DNA of 64,000 nucleotides from Agroathelia rolfsii (taxonomy: Eukaryota > Basidiomycota > Agaricomycetes > Amylocorticiales > Amylocorticiaceae). The stretch lies in NCBI GenBank assembly GCA_018343915.1, contig JABRWF010000007.1, positions 2,852,001 through 2,916,000 of the forward strand, written 5' to 3'. Positions within the stretch are counted from its first letter, which is position 1. Each line of letters starts with the position of its first letter. Under the pieces are notes generated by a model. It was given only the letters and a program-made list of their open reading frames with translations. It was not told the origin of the DNA and ran no database searches. A program made the translations under genes and the position numbers. Below, piece by piece: positions 55,468 through 64,000 of the stretch.

Positions 55468-58400
55468 CTATCCCCTCTGTCTGCTCCTGAAGCCCTTGAA
55501 TGCACCATCGTCAGAGTCATCATCAAGAATAACAGGATTTCCGCGTCGTCCTCGCGCTGTAGATTTGACTCCTCTGACACTCAGCTCATGGCTGACCAAT
55601 GTCGTAGTATCGTCATTTGTGATCTCGTCGAGCTCATGTTCCGACAGGTGATCATTGTTCAACTCATCATCGGAGTTCAAAAAGAGTGGGTCATTGTACT
55701 GTGATCGGCTTGTCTGCGAACGTTTGCCAGTCTGAAGCGATCTTGGCTGGGGCCGGTCTCCAGACGGCCCAAATAAATCCACATTCAGATGAACTTCGCC
55801 GCTTGGGTCTGGCTCATCATCGGAGTTGTCTACGATAAAGCCACGTCCACGACGTGTTTTGATGGGCGATTCCTGGATCTTAATGAGCTTTCGTTGAGAG
55901 GCAGGCGTTATTTTGGTCCTAGGAATGACCGCTGAATCTGAGCTTGATACCTCTTGGGAACGAGTTTGAGGATGAACATGTGACTGCGATGGCACCTGAG
56001 AACCTTTCCAGTACACTGTGATAGCTCGAGTTAGCCTACGACTGAAAACCCGTAAATCAGCTCATCAAACCTGTCCCGACGCCGTAATCTTCTTCTTCAG
56101 TCGCCACTAGCTCAATTTTAGGCCTTAAAGCTCGATCACTCTTCTGTGGCCTCATTAGCTGTCTACTCTACCGAAGGAGCAATATTGGGACCTACTCGTT
56201 TAAACTTTTTGAAATTGGGGACGCCTTTCCATTCTTCTCTCACCACCGATGCTCTAGATTTGTCCCTCTGCTCCGGTACATCTATCTCCACAACAACCAT
56301 GAAGTTTCCCCGAACGTTGGTCTCGTCGCCAAAATCCTCCAGAATCCTCCACTCTTGTTCGGGCTCTTGCCTGTTGATATCCGGTTTCGAGATCCGTAGG
56401 TTGTTAAAATCACGATCAAAATCATCCTCATGTCTTTTGCCTTTTTTCGTAGACGCCAAGGCCTGTAGGAATGCGTCGTCCGTGTCTAGCTTCCTGGCCT
56501 CAGTCTCTGATATACTTTTTCGAATATCTATGGAATCGATTTCGTTGATTATTTGTAGGTTGGGTGAGGCCTCTGTAGAAACATGGTCTTTGGATTGTGA
56601 TTTCGTCTTCATGAGCTTTTTGCGAGGGGGTGACTGTGTGAGTCCCGCGACATTATTTCGCCGAGACTCTTGAACAGAATCCACATCCATAGTATCTGGT
56701 ATCATTTCATTGGCCCCCCTTTTGGTCCCTCGGGATGGTCTTGCTATGCCCACTGTATTTTCTTCTTCCTCTTCAGCAACAACATCAAGCCGATGCGCAT
56801 TAGATAAAACGAGATTGGTGTACATATCCACATCTGAATTTGCCTGTGTGGATGAGCCAGGAGTGAGAGTCCGACCCTGCGTTTGTAAATATTCTGCAGT
56901 TGCGGCAGTTAAGCCTTGTATCCCCATTCGGCTCGGATCGCTGGCTTCAAAAAGCGCCTTGAACTTCTTGAGTGGCGGCTGCTTTGTATTTTCTTCGTCA
57001 TCATCAAGCGTGATAGTGAATCCAGCATTCGAACGATCTCCCGTACGCCGTTTTAAGCGAGATGATCGACCCGTCGCAGGTGGCTACAGAGGTTTGTAAT
57101 GTACGTTTTTTTTAAAAAAATTAAGGAAAGCTAATTCTTACTTCGCTGAGTGTAAGGATTTCTGTTTGAGGTACTGGCTCCAATGCTTTTGGAAGTGCGT
57201 TGCCGACATCGACATCGATGGCGTCCATTGAGAGGTCATCAATGCCAACTATCACAGGCCTTCGTTCTGATTTCACTCGGCGTACAAGCTAAAATATGAT
57301 AACTTGAGCAAGGTACAGTTAAATTGAATTAAAAATCCCACCTTGCGCCTAGGTGGAGCTGCTTCAGCTTCCCTAGCGTCCCTGTCTTGATGGGTTGGTC
57401 CTTTTTCTCGTATAGGAGGAGCGAACTTGATCATTGCATCGTTTGTGGCCGGGACACTCAGCTGGTGAGCACCACATTGATTGTCAAAGCCCAGTATGGG
57501 GGAAGATATGCCTATCGCTTTTCCACTTTCAGTTTCTGGAGGAAGGTGAGCCGACATTCTGTAGTAACAGACCTACTACTGGGGTCATACCTTGCGGTGC
57601 ACCATCGGAAGAAAAGAACATGTCTATTTTTGCCGTGGCAACAGCATGCAGAATGGTATTGGGCAATGTAATCGTAACATTCTGTCTAGATAGAGGATCA
57701 GTCCCATTTTTACGAGCCACGGAAATAAGAGTTGACCTTTTAGCTTCTTGAACTAGCTCCGTCCAGTGACCTTCGCCAACAGCCAACTTCATAGATTCAC
57801 TGTCCGTGACGATCACTACCCGTTGCCCTCTTTCTTCTGAATCGACCCTATTTTTCGCTTTCTGGAGCAACTTTGACCACTTCGATAGATTACCGGCAAT
57901 ATCAAATCCCTCAAAAGACCCTCCGCCTCTAGATACAACATTACCCAAGGCGCCATCGACCTCCCGCCCCTTTTCACCAACGAAAATGAATCGGAGCTCG
58001 GCGAATAGATGCAAGCGCGCTTCATTTAAATCCCAAAGCCTTGGTTGCTTCAAAGATGATGGCAAAGAGGATGAGAAGGATGGGCGAAATTCGGTTTCTG
58101 TCGGTAGCTCAAAATGATTCTCGAGTGAAGATGAACCGTTGATAGGGTGCGCTTCGCCAAGACGACCTAATTCAGAGAGCCATCCTGGGTTGACTAGATG
58201 TGCCAAGGAGAGAAGGGAATACATAATCGAAGGAGTCAAGCTGTAGGTAGATGTGATGTGGTGGGTAACATCGGAATTGATTGTGTTGAGAAGACCAATA
58301 CCTAATTAAACGAGTTAAAGTATGATAAAACAAGATTTTGAACCAGCAAACCTAGCTGAGAGCAAGCCTTGAGTGTAATAGGAGGACTTCCAGAGCTGGG

Positions 58401-58966
58401 GGAGAAATAGCAAGAGACTGCCACCCAATTCACACTTTTTGTGTTTGCTTGTATAAAAACTATGATGGAAATGCGTTTAGGGTCTTACCTGAGAGTTACC
58501 TCGACCAAGAGCAAAAGTTGGTCTCCACTTTGAAGCTCCTCCATTGCATCTGCGGCGATTTCAGCGCTCCTCCCATGTCTCAGGATTCGAATGGGTTTGT
58601 CTCTTGGGTTGCGCACTTGCAATTTCGGCATGAAGCCGGGTTTCCGCTTTCAAGATTAAATTTGAGTATAAATTTAAAAAAATCATACAGAGAACTTTGT
58701 GAGCATACAACTTGCGATTCGGACATAGGGGCCACTGTGAATACCAAATGAGAGGTGGAGATTTTCTTGTTGTTCACGATAAGCTGAGCATTTTTGCGGC
58801 CAAGGGTATAGCTCTTTCCCGGACAGAGGAGTTTGCTTCCTGAAGACACGCTGAGGTCAGAGAACTTCTTTGCGTAGTTTCATCGAGTTTATATAATATG
58901 ATACGGACTATCACTACTGGCTTCTCCGATTCCACCATTAACGAATGGGCCACCAACGACCCACAT
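55468..58966 (-). CDS. nbs1: Nbs1/nibrin-like subunit of the MRN DNA double-strand-break complex
   Basis: Scaffold of the Mre11-Rad50-Nbs1 complex in the nucleus. Exon 1 58966-58918 begins MWVVGGPF. The intron 58917-58840 joins it to an FHA domain (LCPGKSYTLGRKNAQLIV, phosphopeptide-binding S-x-x-H in ISTSH). BRCT-like segments follow at 57529-58440 (VNWVAVSCYFSP; PSIMYSLLSLAHLVNPGWL; ELRFIFVGEKG). A low-complexity middle carries LKKFKALFEASDPSRMG. The 56163-56927 frame has the conserved DDAFLQALASTKKGKRHEDDF, DRDFNNLRISKP and WRILEDFGDE, then the Mre11-binding type motif PNFKKFKR. Introns 56159-56195 (37 nt) and 56016-56070 lead to the last exon (VYWKGS ... FKGFRSRQRG), where the C-terminal acidic/FxxF end resembles a Tel1/ATM-binding tail. 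Several middle exon edges are approximate. Convergent with the upstream neighbour. Confidence 0.82.
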
Positions 58967-59873
58967 GAGTTGCAACTGGTAGTCACCGGGCTTGATTCTT
59001 CTTGAATTTGGACGTAGGGATGGCACAGAAAGATCAATATGAGTACAGTATCACCGATAAAACGCAATCCAGAGCAACAAAGACAATGATAATATGTGCA
59101 ACCACTTGGAAGCTAGTATAGCCAATCCACTATAACTTCAAGCGCATACTCAAATCGACTCGGACCGTCACGTTATGTCACACATGCATGATCTCGAGTA
59201 ACGTCACTGTATTTTTTTGGAGTTCTTTGCATCCAGCGTGCGAATACCCGTACTAGTACTAGTAGTAGACGAATTCACGGTCAACTTGTCAAGAAATCAG
59301 TGGTCATCTGGCTCATTATACATGATAGACCACCACTTCAGATTATTTGTCGCTTCTCTCCCATAAAAATGATATTTTAACTCCAATCCCATGAGCAAAA
59401 TTTCAACTTGAACATTGGCCATGACTACTAGTAAACTCATCACTATACCCTACTCACTGCGAGGTAAATTTTTATTGTACACAGTGCTAATGGCACTCTG
59501 GTCCTCAAGCAATCACTAGCATTAGACTCTCATCTCAGTGGCAGGACTGGCAATGGCTGACATCATTCGCGGCTGTTTCACATTGTGCTATGCTTTGTAA
59601 TGGCTTTGTTGCTCCCAAGATAGTAATTGCACAACCCCAGTTATAGTCAGAGCGTGGTATTCATCTAAAAAGCGTAGCTCGTAGCACAGTACTTTAGCCT
59701 ATCAAGCCTGGAAAAATCTGATTTTTTGAATTTGTCGTTGCCTTCCTCCTTCGAGAGCTTCAAATGGCTGAAGACTACGTGATTTCTTATTAGTGATAAA
59801 AATGCAGAGCTCCACTTGTCTATTTAGGCACTATGCTCGGTCACCCAAGTAATGGTGCCTGCAACCACGGTAT
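58967..59873. other. Intergenic region, 5' of nbs1
   Basis: No convincing ORF. Holds the nbs1 promoter side; short CTAG-rich spot at 59249-59266. Nothing repetitive that matches the TE families. Confidence 0.5.
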
Positions 59874-60794
59874 ATGGGGCCTTCAGTTCTGTATATACTA
59901 ATTCTTTACTCGGTGATGTTCTGGCAACTCCTGCCCCCCATCATTAAATCATTTGAATCCATGACATCTCCTTCCCCAGGCACTGCCGCTGGCAACTTCG
60001 CTCTACTCTCCTCGCCTGATCGATACCCGGATCCAACTCCCTTTAACCCCAAGACGACTCCCTTTGACATACGATTATATATCCTTAGCCAAGCCACTGC
60101 CCCTGCTTGCGCAGAGGGCGCTCGTATGGCTCTCATCTCTCGGGATACGTGCCCCTCCTTTCTGCTGGAAAACCTACGCGATGTTACTACCACAAACAAC
60201 CGTCAAGCTATTCGTTTTTCTGAACGCTAGCCTCTTGGTGGCCATTTGGAGATCATAAAGGCAGCCGCAAAGCAGAGCTTAGTCCATCTGCTGGTACGGT
60301 CGGAACCCTCTCATTTGGCGACAAGGCAGCTGGAACCTTTGTTGCACTCGCCCTGGTGGCTATCCCAAAGCTCAAGAACGTGATATTGGCACTTCTTATC
60401 GCTTACCAGCTTATGCATGAAGTCGAATATCTGGATCTCAAGTCAGCAAAACATCATATGGAGATCACAAACCTGGTTCCTCATATTGCCAGCCGACCCA
60501 ATTTCTCCTGGTTACCTGCCGTTGAAAAAAGTTCACATCCGGGGAAAGCCTCCTTTTCTCCTCAGCATATACCAAGGCGGCGCGCTCCTCTATTTCTTTC
60601 TTAATATTACCCAGCTTTGCACCGATGGTAAACCTCCATTAGTTGCGAATGTGGATGCTTATGAGACTTTTCGGGAAGCTATGGCATGCATCAACAGTCA
60701 CACGATTCCTTTCGATAAGAATCGGATGGAGGGATTCTGGTGGACTACGAGATACCAAAGTACAGGGCGAGGCGTATCCAGATACCATTTTTAG
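59874..60794 (+). pseudogene. Unrecognised host locus, possibly decayed or multi-intron
   Basis: I do not recognise the product. Three overlapping plus-strand frames look protein-like in turn: 59874-60230 (FALLSSPDRYPDPTPFNPKT; ACAEGARMALISRDTCPSFL), 60356-60604 (IPKLKNVILALLIAYQLMHE, weakly hydrophobic) and 60417-60794 (GKPPFLLSIYQGGALLYFF; MEGFWWTTRYQ). The frames change without obvious good splice sites, so it is either a gene with introns I cannot place or a pseudogene. No relation to the TE families is seen. Confidence 0.3.
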
Positions 60795-61565
60795 TGCGCC
60801 ATTCTTGCGTACAATGTTTCCTCATCTTTCTACCTGCGGCGATTACAATCAAGGTTTGAAACGTTTCTGCGGGATTATAGAAATTTGCTAAACTTCTTTT
60901 ACGAATTTAGAAACATCTGCGAGACTCAACTATGGCTGTACAAGGACATTAGGATGAAAAACAACCTGGTTCGTAAAAGCAGGAACGCACCTAAGTGTAA
61001 GCAACCGGCCCTACTAATAAAGTTCCAAATACAATACCAATTTTCTTGTAGGCACCGTGACAAGTCAGAAAATATATGATGCAATCCCGTGAATAATCAG
61101 CCAACCCATGCGGCTTAGTTAACGTATAGCCTGAGGTGCCTCGCCCTCCTGGCACCCAAGTCTGATAATTTTCGATATAGCGTTCGTGCACTTTGTAACA
61201 AGACTACTAACTGTTACTGCCCCATCTTCATTTGCCTACAAAGTGTCTAGAAATGTACATTCATCAAGCCCTATGTCCACTTGGAATAGTCGTTGAAGCA
61301 ACATTGAAGCTGTGACTTCGGAAGAGTCCTGGAGGCTGCTGTGCATCGCTCATCCAATTTTAGTGCTTTTGGATACAGAACAATTAGTGGAATGCCCCAG
61401 TGCATATGGCGCATCCAGCACTTTTAGACGTAAGCATGTCTGATTTTGCCATGTTAAACATGAAATCGTAATTGATAAATAAGTGCATGTAATGGTACTC
61501 AGTATGTATTGCTGCTATTCTACTACAACCACAAAGCTTGAAAATATTGCGCGAGAAAGAAACCG

Positions 61566-61606
<41 letters not shown>

Positions 61607-61821
61607 AAAAGAAGGCGTAGTTCCGCATCGGTGTGTATGAATGGAATACAGATGACCATGAGCTAAGGTAAAAGAAAAAAAAAAGGAGGGAAGATAGTGA
61701 TGATCATGAACTGTGCTAAGGTTTCCGGTCCGAGTCATCCGTGAGTGTTGAAAAGTGTATTAGGGCAGTTTTCCTCACACAATAAGGAAATAGCGGAGGT
61801 GCGAATGTAATACACAGGTCA
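60795..61821. other. Intergenic region
   Basis: No supported gene. It holds the 3' side of the HAPSTR1-like gene and a long A run (61566-61604). The Phe-rich frames on the minus strand are produced by that homopolymer. Confidence 0.5.
61566..61604. repeat. A39 homopolymer tract
   Basis: 39 consecutive A on the plus strand, preceded by GAAACCG and followed by CC. No target duplication or retroposed body that I can see next to it, so it is more likely a microsatellite than the tail of a LINE or SINE. Confidence 0.85.
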
Positions 61822-62859
61822 TCATCGACGCGCTACACGTTTGCGTTCACGGCCACTGTCGTCCTCGACGTCCATCAGGGATTCGTCCTGCTTCTCTCTA
61901 TCCCTATCACGAGAGGATGTGACGGTACTGAATATTCCGCCACGGCCGCTGCGTGTTCTTCTTCGAGCCGGAACAGATGCGGCACCTATCGTCGCTGGTT
62001 CAACGGAGAGAGGAACAGGCTGTGAAGTAGAATCGAGCATGACCATGACGGCATGCCGGCGTTTAGCACCGGCAGTTAGGTCAGAAAGAATGGCTGTAGG
62101 GTTTGATGGTGGAGGCGCCTCAGTAGATGTATCAGAAAGAGAGATGGGTGGTAATTGTGATGTTACAGAGCGCTGCTTTGTCTGTCTATTGTGAGGACGA
62201 GGAACAATGACCGCTTGTGGCGGTGGAGAAGAGCTAGGAGCACGGGCAATAGCAGGAAGCACAGCGGGCGGTGCAGAGGGTGCAGCAACGGGCTGGATTG
62301 ATAATAACCAGTTAGTCCAACACCGATGTGAGTAAATATCAGTTGAGCTTACTTGGTCGATTGGTCTTATAGATGGGCGTAATGGTACGGAGCTTGATGG
62401 TAATGGGCGTTTTCCCCGTTCCTTCTCTTCGTCTTCATCTTCCTCTTCTCCTCTTGTCTGGATTGCTTCGAGCCGGCCTTCAATCCAATCCATTACTCGG
62501 CCAATCGTCATCTCCTCGCTACCGGAGACGCCTTGCTGAATCATCGTTAATAAGTCGGAGCAGGCCGCAGCGTAACCAGCGTTGTACGCTTTCTTCGATG
62601 TATTTCTTGAGGAGCGATACAGATTTGTTATGCTTAGGGCAGCATCTGTCAAGCAGGATATGTCAGTACCATGACTCAATTTGGCTCCATCTAGTTGATG
62701 CGATGATGAGACATGAAAGAGGGGAATACCTTTGAACTTCTGGCTGAGATCATCTTCTGCGCGGGCAAGGCTGGCATTTGGCAGCGACTTGGCGAGTGTG
62801 TTGAGGTCTAGGGACTCCATGAGGGAGGTTGAGCGTAGTTGCTGAGGATGAAGATTCAA
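61822..62859 (-). CDS. HAPSTR1/DUF4588-like protein
   Basis: Small, largely disordered protein with one conserved helical segment: DAALSITNLYRSS, then KKAYNAGYAAACSDLLTMI and MTIGRVMDWIEGRLEAI. It resembles the family of human C16orf72 (HAPSTR1, a stress-response partner of the ubiquitin ligase HUWE1) and fungal DUF4588 proteins. The assignment is by memory of the pattern and moderate. Two introns are supported by frame and sites: 62729-62646 (84 nt, GTATTC...GACAG, joins KFK to DAALS) and 62352-62293 (60 nt, GTAAGC...CCAG, joins IDQ to PVAAP). The C-terminus is Ser/Pro-rich, then basic (RARRRTRSGRGG; RERKRVARR), suggesting nuclear location. Start 62859 or the Met at 62820 are both possible. 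Confidence 0.55.
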   Translation of the reverse strand: MNLHPQQLRSTSLMESLDLNTLAKSLPNASLARAEDDLSQKFKGIPLFHVSSSHQLDGAKLSHGTDISCLTDAALSITNLYRSSRNTSKKAYNAGYAAACSDLLTMIQQGVSGSEEMTIGRVMDWIEGRLEAIQTRGEEEDEDEEKERGKRPLPSSSVPLRPSIRPIDQVSSTDIYSHRCWTNWLLSIQPVAAPSAPPAVLPAIARAPSSSPPPQAVIVPRPHNRQTKQRSVTSQLPPISLSDTSTEAPPPSNPTAILSDLTAGAKRRHAVMVMLDSTSQPVPLSVEPATIGAASVPARRRTRSGRGGIFSTVTSSRDRDREKQDESLMDVEDDSGRERKRVARR

Positions 62860-63208
62860 ATGGCTCTAGCAGGAAGACGGCGGCGGCTTCCAGGGCACTG
62901 TCACGCGTCACGACCCGAAGTCGCCTGGAAGTCACGTGAGTTTTCCAGTCACGCCCGTCAATTGGTCGGAATTATACTGGACTGACTGGTTTTTCGTCAA
63001 GTGTCTGCCTGTTACCGTTGATGCAAGTTGATGACTCGAGTTTTGGGTCATTTCGCGAATGCTCTCGTCTTCTGTTTGACCGGTTCGGTAACGAATGAGT
63101 TCATGATAACTGACCTCGGTTGCCCACCGTACCGTTCGGAAGATTACTGTAAACCGATAGCCACAATTGTGGCCACCGAGTCACCGACAGCCACCGACTC
63201 GGATCTGC
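62860..63208. promoter_or_regulatory. Divergent promoter region
   Basis: About 350 bp between the starts of two genes on opposite strands, so a shared control region is expected. Contains GTCACGTGA-like sequence at 62932-62940 (an E-box-type CACGTG core) and several TCACG motifs. No TATA box is evident. Confidence 0.4.
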
Positions 63209-64000
63209 ATGGCCTTTCACTGTACCAATGCCGCACTCGCCAAAAACCTGTCTTCTTCTTCACGCAACTGGCTTGCGAGACAGAAACGCGACCCTTATGT
63301 GAAACAACGCGTTCAATATCGCTCTCGTGCCGCTCACAAGCTCTTGGAACTCGACAGTCAATGGGGCCGGTTCCTCTCCAAACCAGATGTGCAGGTAACG
63401 TCACTTATGAAGTTATATGACTTACGCTTCCACTCATGAGCTTAGGCTGTTGTGGACCTTGGCGCTGCTCCTGGTGGCTGGAGCCAAGTTGTCGCCGAAC
63501 GCCTAGGCTGGATAACTCATGACGACACCACATGGAACGCAGACTCAGGCAGAGATCCCATAGACGAACTAGACGACAATCCTGAACAGCTAGACACTTC
63601 AATTCAAGCAGCCACCGGCCGTGGAGTCATCGCTGCTGTTGACATACTCGGCATGCGGCCCATTCCTGGTGTGCACATTGTACATGGAGACTTTCTCCAT
63701 CCCAGTACAATCCAAAATTTGCGCAACGTTCTCAAAAATGAATCGAATCCTAGTGGGAAAGCTGACGTCGTCTTGTCCGATATCGCTGTAAATGCCTCTG
63801 GAAATAAAACTCGTGACATGGCTAGAAGCATTGAAGTTTGCCAGGCAGTGTACACCTTTGCATCTGAGAACCTTCGCACGGCTAGCGAAATAGGAAGAAA
63901 GAAAGGCGGTGTACTCCTGTACGTTGCCTTCTACTCCAGGATCATAAATTTATTTTGATAATGGTATCTCAGAATGAAACATTTCATGCATCCTATGGCT
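63209..64000 (+). CDS. MRM2: Mitochondrial 2'-O-ribose rRNA methyltransferase MRM2 (FtsJ family), 5' part
   Basis: Would methylate a ribose in the large mitochondrial rRNA (yeast Mrm2 modifies U2791 of 21S). Starts MAFHCTNAALAKNLSSSSRN, a Ser/Arg-rich, acid-free presequence. DPYVKQRVQYRSRAAHKLLEL carries the first catalytic Lys. Intron 63395-63445 (51 nt, GTAACG...CTTAG) joins to the SAM site VVDLGAAPGGWSQ. GVHIVHGDF and DVVLSDIAVNASG give the catalytic Asp. Intron 63919-63972 leads to LLMKHFMHP with the second catalytic Lys. There is an insert of roughly 35 residues after GW (DDTTWNADSGRDPIDELDDN) compared with FtsJ. The gene runs off the window. Longer upstream frames lack a better start. 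Confidence 0.88.

Noticed and set aside
61566..61604. A39 as the poly(A) tail of a LINE or SINE
   Set aside because: No target-site duplication or element body identifiable beside it.
61384..61738. Phe-rich frames on the minus strand
   Set aside because: Produced by the A39 homopolymer.

Overview
This looks like nuclear DNA of a filamentous fungus, most likely a basidiomycete. The few host genes have short GT-AG introns (37 to 134 nt). They encode a CAP59-type (GT69) mannosyltransferase, an Nbs1-like DNA-repair protein, a HAPSTR1/DUF4588-like protein and a mitochondrial FtsJ-type rRNA methyltransferase. Massive Ty3/gypsy (chromovirus) load and CpG-depleted old repeats fit a TE-rich agaricomycete. 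A Rhizoctonia/Ceratobasidium-like source is only a guess.

Positions 1 to about 52.4 kb are one nested pile of LTR retrotransposons. I resolved it by matching TG...CA ends and 5-bp target-site duplications (TSDs). Family A (LTR about 1.01 kb): element 1 (2024-9519, minus, intact gag and pol, TSD CCTGA), element 2 (26954-34441, minus, decayed, TSD GCCAT), solo LTR A1 (124-1138, CAAGT), solo A2 (21311-23201, TCTAG) and a fragment at 40262-40721. Family B (LTR 839-855 bp): element 3 (13906-21078, plus, TGATT), element 4 (23355-39748, minus, CCACG, split by three insertions), three solo LTRs nested inside one another (11173-13728) and a solo at 34999-35853 (CCCTT). Family C is seen only as solo LTRs (1720-10055, interrupted; 24986-25840). 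Family F is a GC-rich solo LTR of about 875 bp (21883-22756; 47236-48112) plus old CpG-depleted copies. Family G is another chromovirus (41813-52249, minus, 288-bp LTRs, TSD CAAGG), broken by F and by two copies of a small non-coding LTR element H (48344-50050; 50261-51864). An older element E survives as gag and integrase scraps between the insertions (10331 to 23354).

The elements share a recoding and priming design. In families A, B and G the gag ORF ends at a canonical -1 slippery heptamer (GGGTTTT or GGGAAAA), followed by a stem-loop whose arms covary between families, with pol in the -1 frame. In all three, a 10-11 nt site 2 nt inside the element is complementary to a leader sequence in its own LTR, which indicates Tf1-type self-priming. 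In A and B that leader starts exactly 35 nt after a TATAAATA box and lies in the loop of an LTR inverted repeat.

From 52.4 kb the window changes to ordinary gene space: an intron-containing tRNA-Tyr(GTA) (52943-53033), a CAP59-like gene (53219-55260, plus), an Nbs1-like gene (55468-58966, minus, convergent), an unrecognised and possibly decayed locus (59874-60794), a HAPSTR1-like gene (61822-62859, minus) and the 5' part of an MRM2-like gene (63209 to the window end, plus), divergent from its neighbour.
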